This document shows, piece after piece, positions 39,578 through 51,676 of a DNA stretch of 64,000 nt (within the stretch, counting starts at the first letter, position 1; every line of letters begins with the position of its first letter). A model generated the notes under the pieces. That model searched no databases. It had not been told where the DNA came from and saw only the letters and a list, made by a program, of their open reading frames with translations. A program made the translations under genes and the position numbers. The DNA comes from Lobosporangium transversale (lineage: Eukaryota; Mortierellomycota; Mortierellomycetes; Mortierellales; Mortierellaceae). The stretch covers positions 434,001 through 498,000 of the forward strand of contig NW_019028980.1 of assembly GCF_002105155.1 (NCBI RefSeq), in the 5' to 3' direction.

Positions 39578-40834
39578 ATGTCGTCTGTACCCATGTTCAT
39601 TAACCCTACTTCTCTTTTGGCTGCCCTTGCTTCGTCCCCAGATGACCTAGCGTTGTTTTATGACCTGTATCCGCCAACTCTCTTCTCGGGACCTAATATG
39701 ACAGCAACTCCTTCTTCGTTCCCATCCTACCCATCGATTTATATTGTGAGGCAACCAAGGCCTGACAAGCATCGTTCAAGTTATATCAACCGGTTTGGTA
39801 GTACTACGAGTAAGGCGAAGGACATTGTCACAGTATGTCAATTAGTCAAGCCATGCGATCAGCTATTGGTTCCGCCTCCTGCACTTCCAGATGAGGCCTT
39901 TGCAACTTTGCAGGCGCAGGTGGGCTCGAATGCAGGTAATGACAACAACAACAACAACAACAATCATCGAGCGCGAGAAAAAAATTAATGATAATATTAA
40001 AAAATACATGTATATGCGAAACTGATTGTATGCCCAGCTTCATATCACGCCGCCTTCATCCTTCTTCCTTTCTCACCCCTCATTTTTTTTTCTTGCGTTT
40101 CTAGTATTCATGTCAATTGCACAGGACTCTGATGTGCAGGAGTGGTTGGCTGAGCATACGAAATATCTGGAATCTACAAGTAAGGAGTAAAAGTTTTATT
40201 CTCGGTACTGTGTACTGTACTTGGCGCATCGTACTGTCCACTAAGCTTATATTTTATTCCACTATGCCAACAACAATGTCTCTTATATTTTATCATTATA
40301 AAAATATATCACTCTTTTAAACTTTATCAAGTTTGGTCAGATGAGCCATCATTAAGTGTTGACCTAGCTTTACGCCAGCAACAGCAACAACATGCATCTA
40401 ACACTGCCGAGAACTTGACTGGTAGCTTTTATGCTTCCTACTCCGGAAGCTCGGAAGCATTTGATGATAGCGATAGTGATAAAGAGTTTGGTTCTCATAA
40501 TAATGGGCAGTCTTCGTCCTCCAAACGCACCCGCTCCAATAGCTCTTCTGAACACAAGTTGCCGCCTTGGTTCCGTCCTAAAGTAGTCGATGGAGAGATC
40601 CAATACGAGATCTGGGTTGTTGGTTTCCATCATGAGCGGTCAGATGATTTGCCGCAACTACAGCAACAACAACAGACGCCTACATCCACTAAATTGGATA
40701 GATTATTATCGTCTCCAAGATTGAAGCAGTTTGTATTGGATGAGGTGGCGCAAGGGAGGATCGGGATTGATTTTAAGAGGATTATGGATGAAAAAAGACT
40801 GAATCGGAAAGCTTGTCGACGCGTCATCCGATAA
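39578..40834 (+). CDS. Unrecognised three-exon family protein, copy A (intact)
   Basis: Exons 39578-39935, 40105-40179 and 40332-40834 give 311 residues; both introns are phase 1. The first exon contains SIYIVRQPRPDKHRSSYINRFG, the shared first-exon motif of the family. The third has LPPWFRPKVVDGEIQYEIWVV, then LDRLLSSPRLKQFVLDEVAQ and GRIGIDFKRI, the shared third-exon motif. Between them are a Gln run and an acidic/Ser-rich linker. There is no signal peptide or transmembrane segment. I do not know the function. The same gene structure recurs at 42.5, 50.6, 53.3 and 55.5 kb. This copy is the most divergent of the set; its exon 3 has its own relic at 43.95-44.4 kb. Confidence 0.75.
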
Positions 40835-40881
40835 GTACATTACTTAAAAAATAACACTTTGCTATACTATACTTTTATATA

Positions 40882-41006
40882 GAGAAATGAATAAAGAAAT
40901 AAATAGAGAAATAAATAGAGAAATAAATAGAGAAATAAATAGAGAAATAAATAGAGAAATAAATAGAGAAATAGATAAAGAAATAAATAGAGAAGTGAAT
41001 AGAGAT
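40882..41006. repeat. 12-bp minisatellite
   Basis: About ten head-to-tail copies of gaaataaataga, with a few substitutions at the right end. It begins about 50 bp after the stop codon of family copy A. Confidence 0.9.
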
Positions 41007-42400
41007 ATGCGTTTAGAATTATACGAAAAAATAGTGAAATGAATATCAAGACAAGTTTTTGTTCAGTATATCTTTTTAAATAAATAAATCGCTGATGAAG
41101 CCCAATGCGTATTGAAGAGATATAACGGCAGGGAGCTCAAGACTAAGGAACAATTAATAAACGGTGATGGGTATGTTTGTTTAAACAGAACAGATGATCC
41201 CATGATATTGTTTTCTTTTTTTCTTTCTTTTTTTTTTATTCTCGCTTTTGAATATTCTATTTGAAGTATTTGAGATAGGATGGCTGCGGCAATGAAAAAA
41301 AGTAACCAACCAATCACGGTAGAGCTGAGTAACGGCTGCTATGCTCAGCTACTCCTCACTTCTTTTGGTGTATGTTACACTCTCGGTGGGCGAAATCAGG
41401 AAAATAAGGAATATAAGGATAGAATATGTTCATAACCAAATAAAAATGACGACGAGGTCGGACAACATTTACCCTTGTGTTTTTTTTTTCTTTTTTTTTT
41501 GTTTCTGTTGTTTCTCCTCTTTTCTTCGTCACAAGCAGCCAAGTTGATTCATTCGTTATAAATATGTTATAACTCATGTATGCGCTTTGTTAGGTTGAGA
41601 ACAGATACAATAGCAACCAACAAGATTGTAAAGTAGCCCATGTGTGAAAAAACAAACAAAACGCTTGACCATATAGAACGAACGAATAACGTCTATGGTC
41701 CTGTGATGGCAGGTAGGAAAGCTCGGCCTGCATTGGAAGGGTCTTGCAGTTGAACATTAATATAAACGGTAAGTAGTAGAAAAAAGGTTGAATAAAAACA
41801 AACAACAATAATAACAATAGCCACCACCAAAGCAACCATAGAAAAAAAAAAAAAAATAGCAATCCAATAAAAAGAGTGAAGGGTAGAGATGAACTAAAGC
41901 CACCATATCGGGCTCATTTCCACAAACCTGAGAAATTGAAAGGGTCTTCTTTAATGCGAGTTGAATTCGAAAAACGAACCGCGCCATCGAACAATATTTT
42001 GTCGCTGATATATATATTGTGCTCGTCATTTGCTCATGTACATGTTGTAAAAATATATTGATTGAATGGGATTTGAGTATTGAATCGGTGGCTGATTTTG
42101 GCCACCAACTCATTTAAAATTATTCAAAATTCTGAGCCGACCAAATCAATTCAATAATTATATGTTTTTAGAATATGTTCATGACCAAATGACGAGGACA
42201 ATATATTTTATATATTTAAATGTATACATGTGCTCTGCATTTCATCCTAAATTTTACTCGTCCAGAGGAAGCGGCTTATTCAGAAAAAAAAAAATGGAAA
42301 GTCGGCCGGCGGGCTCATTTTGGTAGATGTCTGATGGATGGGATATTTCTATATGGGATTCAGAATGCTCAATTGAAATTTGGAAACTAATCCTAGATTT
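41007..42400. other. Intergenic region between family copies A and B
   Basis: AT-rich. Open frames are low-complexity Phe/Leu-rich shadows of A/T runs. No gene recognised. Confidence 0.4.
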
Positions 42401-42410
42401 TATTTAAATA
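42401..42410 (+). promoter_or_regulatory. TATA-like element of family copy B
   Basis: tatttaaata lies about 75 bp upstream of the ATG at 42483. Copy C has a tatttaaa at about 50525, also in a pre-start position. Confidence 0.4.
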
Positions 42411-42482
42411 CCATGTACTTTGATTTTCATCTTTTTCTTTATTTCTTATTTCTTTGATACCCTATTCCTTTGGTTCTTTATC

Positions 42483-42989
42483 ATGCTACCACCCATCATC
42501 AATGTTCTCCATCTCGTGGCGTTCGCCATTGCTTTCTACGGAGATAACGAAGCAGTCAACCTCCTAAAACACTATTTCGGCCAGTTTAACGGTCCCCAAA
42601 CATTCCTATACACTGTCCGACACCCTGAACCTGCGAAACACCGCAGAGGATTTGCTGGCCATTGGTCTTCTTTCGGGTCTGCGCGTCCTGATGGAGCAGT
42701 CGTTGTTGCAAAGTTACTCTCTATCGAATGTGGTGATTCTTCTGTTGCCTCTACAGCCTCTGCAACATATCCTAGTCTGCATGCTGCGCATTTCCAAAGT
42801 AAGACGCATAAACACAATTGCTTGACGACAATGACACCTTTTTTTTTGCCTTCATAAACGTGGCCCTCTCCTTTATATTTCCACGCTAAAAAAATTTTGT
42901 CGATCCAAACTTTAATTTCCTTCTCCTCGTTCAATTAGGTTTCCCTGATGCTGTAGCGGATCTGTTTTGGAATGAAGAGTTCTGTAAGA

Positions 42990-43024
<35 letters not shown>

Positions 43025-43516
43025 TTCAGTCTCACTAGATCGCATAGCATTCTGCGTATTCTGACTCTGCCAATGGACATCTGATTCTCTTGTACTCTAG
43101 TCCGGCTCCTTTCTGTAGATAATATCATCCCCACAAGTACAAACTATGAGGGACAGAACTTGGCAGTACCTCTTTTGAGCACTGTGCCGGCCCCCATAGA
43201 TATTCATAGCGAGTACCCTACATCAGAAGAGGATGATAATGATGGAACAGCTCTGTACAATCGTCACGCATTACCATCATGCTTCCGTGCCAAGAAAGTG
43301 AATGGCAAGGTTCGATTCGAGATCTGGGTTGTAGCCCAGGTATCGGTTGCTGAGTATATAGCGAATAATCACAAGAATAACAATGGCATCAATGAGTCAG
43401 AATTAAGGAGCAATATCAGCAATGACCTTGATGTCTTATTGGACTCATCCTTAATCAAGGAGTACGTACTATCTGAAGTAGCCCAGGGTAGGATTGGGGT
43501 CGACTTTCGGGGGTGA
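42483..43516 (+). CDS. Unrecognised three-exon family protein, copy B (intact)
   Basis: Exons 42483-42798, 42939-42983 and 43101-43516 give 258 residues; both introns are phase 1 as in copy A. The N-terminus is hydrophobic (MLPPIINVLHLVAFAIAFYG). Then comes the family motif FLYTVRHPEPAKHRRGFAGHW. Exon 2 (45 nt) encodes FPDAVADLFWNEEF, matching the FWNAEF of copy D. Exon 3 has LPSCFRAKKVNGKVRFEIWVV, AQVSVAEYI, NISNDLDVLLDSSLIKEYVL and EVAQGRIGVDF. The T-run in intron 2 is about 30 nt. Function unknown. Confidence 0.75.
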
Positions 43517-43950
43517 GAGGATGTGCTATTGCGGTAGAGGCATAGTCGAGCGTGCAGCCTCGTCTACTAAACTTCTCCTCCTTCAAGTGGGTACCTAAAA
43601 AGTTAAATTCCTGGAGAATTTGCAGCAACAAATAGTAATTATGAGGAAACGAGTAAATAAAATAAATAAATAATAATAGTAATAATAAAAACAGACAGAC
43701 AAATAGTACATTAGCAAAGCGCTCAAGGAGCCTTGTAGTATTCGCTAGCAACCATAGCTGGGTAAATCGAGATGATGTAGCGATCATGGATAAGTATGCG
43801 TTGCAACTATGGATATTGATCGTCTCAATATCATGACTACCTGTAAATGCAGTTTAATTGTCGTATCCCCCCCCCCCTCCCCCTCCATCGTTGCTGTTAC
43901 TTGCTAGCCCAACCTGCGCCGTCGTAATTAGGCGTCAATTTAACTATGCT

Positions 43951-44400
43951 CCAGCAATAGCAGCAGCATCAGTAACAGTAGTGGTTTCCACCTAATATCA
44001 CTGAGAACTTGACTGGTAACCTTGGGATATGTGGACTGTTCGTTGCCGTGAGGGCTAAAAGCTTCATCGCTGTCATCTTTGCCGCTATTGCCATTGCTAT
44101 CATTGCCATTACTATCATCATCATCACTCAGTGTGTTCGAGTCTTCAGTTAAGAGATACGTGTATAAGGGGTACTCGCTCCGACAGTTCTTCTGGACAGA
44201 GCCTCTCTTGGCTCCATCCTAAAGCGGCCAATGCAGAGAGCTAGGTTGTTGGTTGTATTTTGAGTACTCAGATGATTCATCACAACAACAGCAAAAAGTA
44301 CCAGTATCTACTAAACTAGATAGCTTGCTATCATCCTCCATGGCGGAAGCAGTGTGTGTTGAATAAAATAGTGCAGGACTGGACTGAGAATGATTTCAAG
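43951..44400 (+). pseudogene. Relic of family exon 3 (copy A type)
   Basis: DNA similarity to copy A exon 3 is visible by eye: ccagcaatagcagcagcatc opposite the Gln codons of copy A, then gagaacttgactggtaac versus gagaacttgactggtagc, later ccagtatctactaaactaga versus tacatccactaaattggata, and at the end actgagaatgatttcaag versus cgggattgattttaag. Stops and indels interrupt all frames. No first or second exon was found with it. Confidence 0.6.
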
Positions 44401-45322
44401 TAAAATGTATTTTAATAGGCAATTGAATAGAGCAGATTGAATCGAACAATAAATTGTAAATTGTAGAGTGGCATAAGAAAAAAAAAGCTTTTGCTGCGCC
44501 AAAGATGGGTGAAAACACAAATACATTTTATTTAGTTTGAATAATTGATCTGTATGACAGAACAAACTCTCCTTCCTGTCCAAACCTCCAAACAGTCAAC
44601 AGTACGCTCTTCAGTGTAACATCATAGTAAGGACTGAAAAAGGGTCTTTTGAGCACGTACTAAGGTTAAAATAGCAGCGCTTTTTCACAACTAAAAAAAC
44701 AAAAGAAAATGGACATGTCATCAAAAGGACATGGAGGGATATTAGAATCTTGAAGTTTTACCAACCTTAGGTCTGCGCATACCCCCTCTTTGGCTTCACA
44801 TTCACTGAGGGTTTTTTTTCCGCGGAACAGAACAACAAACAAAGGTGTGGCCTTGGGGGATTGGTGGAAAGAATGAACGCATTGACCTACATTCAGAAGT
44901 GAAGTATCAACCCAAAAAGAAAATTTGGATCAGTGGACTCAGAAAGGAAAGCCCAACCAAGATGTGAACCCATGAATGCACAATGGAGCAAAAAAGGGGC
45001 AAAAAAGAGACCTTTATACATTCATACATTTATAAATGTAATTGAAAAAACAACGGCGTTGACAACCGTCCAGGTTATCTATTAAATTAGCATACATGTA
45101 TGGTACTTTGATTTAGGGAAACTGGACATTATTCAGGGCATTTCCTAACTGTGTGCCCTAAAGATCTGATTCATTAATCCGCTATACTGGATTTGAGAAT
45201 ATATCATACGGACATTTTCTTTTATTACAATAAATGTACAAACAAACAAAAATAAAAAAAGCTCACCAGGCGAATGAATCAAGAGAACTTAATGTAAAAC
45301 GTCAATCCTTTATTCCTTTTCA
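44401..45322. other. Intergenic region inside accessory block
   Basis: AT-rich with no recognised gene. A 3' splice-like ccttttcag lies at its right end, just before the open fragment at 45323. Confidence 0.4.
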
Positions 45323-45538
45323 GTGTGGTTTGATGTATGTGAGTCATTTTCGGATCAATGGACCCAACGAAGGACAGTAATACAGCAGTTGTATAATAAT
45401 GAGTTCTATGGACATATTGAGTACATTCAATATGTCAAAATTTTGGACAACTGGGCTTTGGATCCAAAAGGAAGAAGTCATGCATCAGCTTCTATTGAAT
45501 TTATTTCAATAACTGCCTGCTGCTTTTCTTTAAAGTAA
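45323..45538 (+). other. Open coding-like fragment, unrecognised
   Basis: A 71-codon frame with protein-like composition (VCESFSDQWTQRRTVIQQLY, ILDNWALDPKGRSHA) preceded by an acceptor-like ccttttcag. No start, partner exon or family was found. It may be an exon left from a disrupted gene. Confidence 0.2.
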
Positions 45539-45662
45539 ACCGTTAAATAAGATCAATAGTATTATAATGCCTTGGCATGAAGAACAAGGCGCCATTTGTT
45601 AGCTCATGGGGCGTTGATGGCAATTAGTGATTGGGAACAGTTTATTTTTAAAGGTATGTGTT

Positions 45663-47218
45663 TTATATGGATTCCCTTGCGTCCGCGGAACTCATTGCCA
45701 TTGCTCTCGCCAGTCTTTCTTGGCCATACTGTGAAAGCGTTGCAAGCTGTATTCCATTTTTGGCCTTGATACTATGCCCTGTAGTTAAAGAAGGGTTTTG
45801 TTCTGTCACTGTTAGGATCATAAAATTGGTCCTTAATACCTCTCCAAAGATCATAGCTATTTCGTCAGATCTTGCAGTGCGTATTCCTTTAAGCAAGCCC
45901 TTCATACGCAACCAGTCACTCCTAAAGAATATGAAGTCGTATTAAAACGCTATCGCCAAGATGTTTTGATGGAGCATCAACATGGTATACCTCGCTTTGA
46001 AGCCATCTTTCATGCGATCTTCCCATAACTTCTGCACATGGAAGTGGCAGAAGTGGATTGATGCGGAGGGAAATACCCCCTGAATAGCTTCACTCTGTGT
46101 CATAGAACAGCCCACCATGAACTTTGACATCTTGAAGCCGCACTCAGTTCTAAGCCATGATAACCATCTCTTTGTGGCGAACCTATCGTTCAACATAATG
46201 CAATGGTCTTAGTTTGGTAAGCACTATCTTTCTCAGAGGCATAGCGACCCTCCGTGTGGAGTCTATACAGGCTATCAAGCTGTTACTCTCTACAGCCTGT
46301 TGAAGGTAGAAACGAGGACGGTAAGTAACGCTAACGCCAAATGGACCATATTATGGATCTCCTTACCTCCAACTGGGACTTCGTACACCAGGCAATCAGA
46401 CAGCTTTATGGGTTGTTGACACCAATTTCATTAGAAAACCATCTTTTACCCTCGCTTGCTTGAATTTCTTTCATCCATCCCTCAACACTGGTGACAATGC
46501 TATCGTTTCTTGTGAATCCCTTTATCTGTTTATGGTAGATCCCTGCACGTGCACCGTTATAAATGATAAGGAAGATTAGAGGGATACTTTCGTCTCAGCC
46601 TCAATCTGTAAACCATGAGATATCAGTCAAGGCCTAAGTAAATGCAAAAACTTTATACACACTGAGGTGATCATTACCATCAGAAGAGCCTCTTCACTTG
46701 ACCTCAGACCATTATTGATATATTTCCAATCATAGCCGCTGGGGACTATTGACTTCATCCAGTTGCGCTCGCTAGGGCCTTTGTCTTGATTGTGATGTCT
46801 ATAATACTCCATCATAGCCCGATCTCGTTCAGCAGGCTTTTTAATCCTGCTATAGACTAGGCATTTATTACCAACTGAATCCCGATGAATGGTCAACTTT
46901 TCTTTCGAATCTTGACGCCAACAGATGTATTGACTGTCCAATCGAATTCACATGAATGACTACGGCCAGGGTATGCGTAGGAAATGGTTTATCCAGCTTC
47001 TCTTTGTGGGTAAGAATGGATCGAGAATTGCTCTCCGAACACTCTACCCATTGATACACAAGCCTTCCTTGGCTCCAAAACTCTCGGAACGCGTTGAATG
47101 TGGAAACTGTAGTAAAAGGACCGGCTGTTTCCTTAGAAATGGGGCAGGAGGCTACTGGTTGATGTGGATTAAAAGTTGGCGAGTGTGGTAAGATGTCCTT
47201 TATCGTCAAGCGGCCCAT
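45663..47218 (-). pseudogene. Mutator-like (MULE) transposase, N-terminal and catalytic remnant
   Basis: Minus-strand pieces in order: 47218-46868 (N-terminal region), 46941-46680 (SVGNKCLVYSRIKKPAERDR, IVPSGYDWKYINNGLRSS), an interrupted middle, then 46196-45960 with WLSWLRTECGFKMSKFMVGC, MTQSEAIQGVFPSASIHF and CHFHVQKLWEDRM, the CHFHVxKLW region being characteristic of fungal MULE transposases (DDE fold). A further piece runs to 45663. Many stops and frame changes make it non-functional. No terminal inverted repeats were located. The C-terminal SWIM part expected for this family is missing here; a SWIM fragment is at the left end of the window. Confidence 0.65.
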
Positions 47219-48050
47219 GCTTTGGTTATGGTCGAGGTTTCAAACAGAATAGAGAAGAGGAAGAAGAACATCGGTAAGTTCTATTTCGGCAACGCCGCCA
47301 AGTATATATATTGACAATTACAATACCATCAAGTACCGCCGACGGTCCCTAGTGTGATTCTCCACCGTCGCGCTCCAATGTAATGCCAGTTTTTATATTA
47401 AAAACATCATGCTCGTTCACACCGAATTTTAAAAAAATTGGACTGATGCCACATGAAATATCATGCAAGAATTCACACGATGATTTTTTTTTTTTTTTTT
47501 TTTTTTTTATCACTCAACATCTCTCTCATTAGTAGCTCCATCAATATTTCCACATCCATATTAATATCGCCCCTTAGCAATGGGAATGGAGGACCTCTGG
47601 CCTTTTCTTCTAAAGACAGGCTACGAGACAACTCCCCACTGCCATTCTTCAATCTGCTCCACCTCTAATCCTTCCTATCCTTTCAATTTACGGCGCTCTC
47701 ATAAGATTCGATGTCCTAGGAACTTTTATCCCATAATTTGAAACGCATACTCCAATCATCCCCTTGATACAGTCCACAAGATCATGGAAAGGGGGCAGGG
47801 AAGTATGGAGCACCATTAAACCTTATCCTGTATATCGACGGTGGTGCCTCTGAGAAAAAAGACATATCCACATATATCGAGAGGAAGCGCGAGCCAAGGC
47901 ATTGCACATGGTAAATTAAAAGGTGCAGCTTGGTCATGGTTTGCTTAAACGTGTTATTGCTACAAAAAAGTGATATTTAAGGGACTATCTAACGCCACAA
48001 TTAAAGGACACATCGCACCTTGTCCTTTTCGTGTTTCAAAGCATCAAAAC
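47219..48050. other. Intergenic region inside accessory block
   Basis: Contains a T-run at about 47483-47508 and no recognised gene. It is probably upstream sequence of the decayed gene that starts at 48051. Confidence 0.4.
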
Positions 48051-50256
48051 ATGAGCCGCGGTTCACAGTTCTTTCTGGACTGCTCAGTCGAACACTGGTC
48101 AGACTTGGCCATGTTCATCTCATATTTAAGCAAAAATAATCCTTCTGAAGCACCTGAGAAGCATCTGAAGTTGTACCAGTCTTCTCTTCGTGCTACATTG
48201 GAAGATCCTGCTTCGTCCGATGAACAAAAGAAGGTCGCAGGGAATCTGGTCGCTCAGGTGGAGGTTAGTATGATGAATGTTGACATTTTTTATAATGTAA
48301 AAGTGCTCCGTTTAAGTAAGCCATATGATACAGCTAGAGCATATGCGAAATGCGTGGGAGACTACTGGAGAGGAATCTTCACCTGTAGCTTCGAAACGGA
48401 AGGGAGATAGGACGGAAGGCAGGGTTTCGAGGTTCGCCGAGCCGTGGCTTTCTCTTATGTATCATTTGAGGGCCAAGGTATTTTTCTCTGAATGTATAAT
48501 AATAAACGTATACGTGATATGAAGACATGTTTTAAACATCCATTGCATTTGCAGGTCAAAGGAGAGCCTCAAACTACTATCACTAGGTCTACAGTCCACC
48601 TGAGCAACTTACACATTGATATATATGACTTTGTCTGCGCTCGTTTGTCCCAAAAGGAGCAGCTATCCAAAGTGATGGAGCTTGATGTGTGGTATGTCAT
48701 CCTGGATAACTCTATTTTGTTTATGATCATAATGGTCGGCTTTACTTACAGGGTTTTATTACATGAACATGCGTAGTGTTGCGCTTTCAGGGATTATAAA
48801 TACAAGAATTCAAGATCCTCAATATTTCTTTTAATGTGCACCTATTGAACGAAATTCGAACGAAATGCGTTCAAGTAGACTTCTCCCAATCCAGTAAAAT
48901 CGATGGACTAGGAGAGGTGATGGAGGAGTTAAAAGAAGCCTCAGCTGAAGTGACTGAAGAAGACAGAGTCATTGATTTAAATCGACTCTCAGATAAGATG
49001 ATCCAGCTGATGGCAGTGAAGACTAAGGCTCACAATGGGATTCACAAGGCAGTTTTTTCAGCGGTTCATTTCATGTAAGTCAGTTCAGAGAAAATTCAAA
49101 GCATTTATGGTTTCAATTGTATTCAGGCAGAAACTGACTTACCACTGTTTTTATCTTTGATGTTTTTGAATACTAATAGGGCCTTGGAAAAGCCGAACAC
49201 ATTGATGTCAGAATCCAAAGTTGTATCCATTTGGGAGTATGTACTAAGTTGTTTCACCAACCATAACATGAATTTCAAAAGGTGGATACTGAAAACGGTG
49301 GATTCACTTTATGGCTATTATGACTTACTGAAGGAAATTGTTAGGCACACTGTACCGAGGCTTGGGAGTACTTCCAATTTTGATCTCCTTGACTCCAGCC
49401 TACGTAGAAAACATCTCAGAAATAGAGGTATCTTACATAGAATATACTTTTATTAGTGGAGAACTTGATAGTAAAGCATCTAAATACCAGAACGAAATCT
49501 TTGGAGAAGAACTAAACACGGATACCTCAATTTCAGTTTACGGCAAGAAAGTCAATCTACAGTGCGGATTGAAGATGACTTGGAGCTGAACAACAGTGAG
49601 TTCAAGAAGTGCTTTACCTCTCAACAGAAGCTCGACCTCTAAGTCAGGAAGAACTTATTGGTCAGCCACTCTATGCTGCTGCATCCGGAGGAGAAGATCG
49701 AATGGTGGTCCTGGGAAGATTTCCATTTGTTGGCGATGGATGTTCATGGTAAGTAACATAACAAATTTTGTCGACGGAAATATATTCAACATCTCACCAG
49801 CCGGTCCGTGTTAGGATGAACGGCAAGTATTTTCTGTTTGAAGCGCATAGAAGATGTTTTTGTCTGTGATTTAGTGACAGACCATGGTCCAATGTTGCCT
49901 CACTGCAACACGTCATGGAACGAGTTCCTTTCAGGCACAGACGAGACGATTGCTACACTATGGGATTACTCGGTAGGTTAATGTCACGGTAAATGCCATT
50001 TTAATAGAAAAAAGAGCCGTTCACGTCCTCATTGTGGATACCGTAATGCATTTAATAGAAATACTTGGAAGGGTATGCTAAGGGAGCACGAAGGAGGAAG
50101 TTGAAGCACCAAGGTACGAAAGCCACGACATATCGTCGCTCGGTAACGAGGCACCCATGGACTTTGGGACAATTTACAGTATTTCCTCCAACAGTGTCCC
50201 GGTTTAAAAAGGACGCAAATAGTCAACCTTCGACCAGTTCAACGAAAGAGCTGTAA
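48051..50256 (+). pseudogene. Decayed multi-exon gene with PD-(D/E)XK-like motif
   Basis: A coherent exon series can be followed: 48051-48263, 48334-48477, 48555-48691, 48791-49074, 49180-49281, 49457-49748, a broken exon near 49830-49976, and a last exon ending at 50256. Phases agree at most joins. The protein reads SVEHWSDLAMFISYLSKN early, then LEHMRNAWETTGEE, SESKVVSIWEYVLSCF, SGELDSKASKYQNEIFGEEL, YGKKVNLQ, and LELNNSEFKK. The pair GKKV(D/N)L and EFK resembles a PD-(D/E)XK nuclease core, here with Asn in place of Asp. Lesions: a one-base shift near 48825-48835, a one-base shift near 49563, a CAA-to-TAA-type stop near 49640 (L-stop-VRKN), and stops after 49800. The family looks like one I recall from Mortierella-type fungi, but the nuclease assignment is inference. 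Confidence 0.5.
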
Positions 50257-50547
50257 GAAAATGCAAAAGTAGATGAAGATAAAGGGGACATGGCTATAGT
50301 TACAGTACAAAACGTCATGTATCGCAACCAATAAATAGTGGTTCTTCTCAAAAATATTTTAATTTGAAATCCGGTAATGGTCAGTCATTTAAATCCATCT
50401 ACACTACGTGAGCGATTCAGACACCCTGCGCTAGGGAATGAATATTAAATGAATATTTATTTCTCTTCATACCATATTGCATAGTCATGCAAGGCAATAG
50501 CGTCTTGCTCTCATCTTCACTTTCTATTTAAATCCTTAAGATACCTA

Positions 50548-50581
<34 letters not shown>

Positions 50582-50598
50582 CCTTATGACCGCCTATT

Positions 50599-51676
50599 AT
50601 GCCATTAGGACCAGCCATCTTCAATGGCCATCATGTCATTGAATCCCCCCTCAAAGGGACTAATATAATAGTTCCATTACATTTTCCCAACGCCTCTTCC
50701 TATTACCTTACAGTGTTGAGGCTTTCTTGTACATTGTCCGCCATCCTGTCCCCACTAAGCATCGTAAAGACTTTGCCTGCGCGTGGCCAATTCTTTATTC
50801 AGTCCAGTCAAAGCCTTCCGGAAAGGTGATCATTGTTGTAAAAAGATTGGTGGTCCAGTGTGGTAGCTCCTTAGCTACCACTACTGCCTCTGATAGTCTC
50901 TCAACTATAGGACCTTCAACTGCTATTACACGTCAGTATTCTATGCATGTTGAAGGTAAACCATACGTGTAACTGGTTCCGCAGCGCATTGAATTATAAA
51001 TCCAAGGATATATGACTTGGTGATGTCCAATGCCAGCTTAGATGAATTACCATTTTCTATTAATATTCTTACCGCTTCATCTCCCTGCTTTATTCACTCT
51101 CTTCTATTGCTGCCATTACCGCCACTTCTGGTTCTTTTTGTTGTCTGTTTCGAAGATAAAGCTGAAGTTTCTATTGATGAAATGTCCGCTGTAAACTCAT
51201 CGTTAGTGGCGAGATTCGTAAGAGATTATTTTCATAGGACCAAGTGATGTGTCATATAAAGATCTCTCTAGTCCTGAATGACTCCACACATCTGAACGTT
51301 CGATTATATTTTCCTCTTCTCGCTTTTATGCTCTAGTCAGACCTTGGTTCTTCGCCGGATGATACCCAGGAGACAACACCACTGTCTGTTGATCTTCCCA
51401 GTTAACACTCTGCTTCTAAGGATGACGATACTGCAACAGTTCAATGTAGGCGTCGAATTGAACAGCTAGGCCAGAGCCATGCACTTTCACCGTATTTCCA
51501 TCCCATGGAAATAGATGGCAAAGTCCAATTCGAGACCTGGATCATAGCTTAAGTGCTGGCAAATGATCATTTCAAGAACAATACTGCTAGCATTGCTTAC
51601 CCTTCCTGCGGTGAATTAGATATGAGAGAAAAATCAGTAGCGGTCTGGAGGCTCTGTCGGATTCGTCGTTGATCAG
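50599..51676 (+). pseudogene. Unrecognised three-exon family, copy C (broken and truncated)
   Basis: The first exon carries LYIVRHPVPTKHRKDFACAW and VVKRLVVQCGSS, but its frame differs by one base from that of the ATG at 50599. The exon 1 donor (tgaag|gtaaac, about 50955) and the exon 2 acceptor are present. Exon 2 reads DKAEVSIDEMSAVNSSLVARF without the FWNAEF end. Exon 3 has a stop in the position of SEHS of copy D, another after ETWIIA, and a frameshift in an A-run before NDLEALLDSS. Similarity ends abruptly at about 51676 (tcgttgatcag), where an inverted fragment of the F-box gene begins. Confidence 0.65.

Noticed and set aside
41590-42113. Phe/Trp/Tyr-rich minus frames between family copies A and B
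   Set aside because: They are translations of A-rich sequence and of CAA/AAT repeats. No conserved segment.
44040-44140. Trinucleotide-rich stretch (gccattgctatcattgcc) as a separate coding gene
   Set aside because: It falls inside the exon 3 relic, where the intact copy has its acidic/Ser-rich linker, so it is repeat expansion within the relic.
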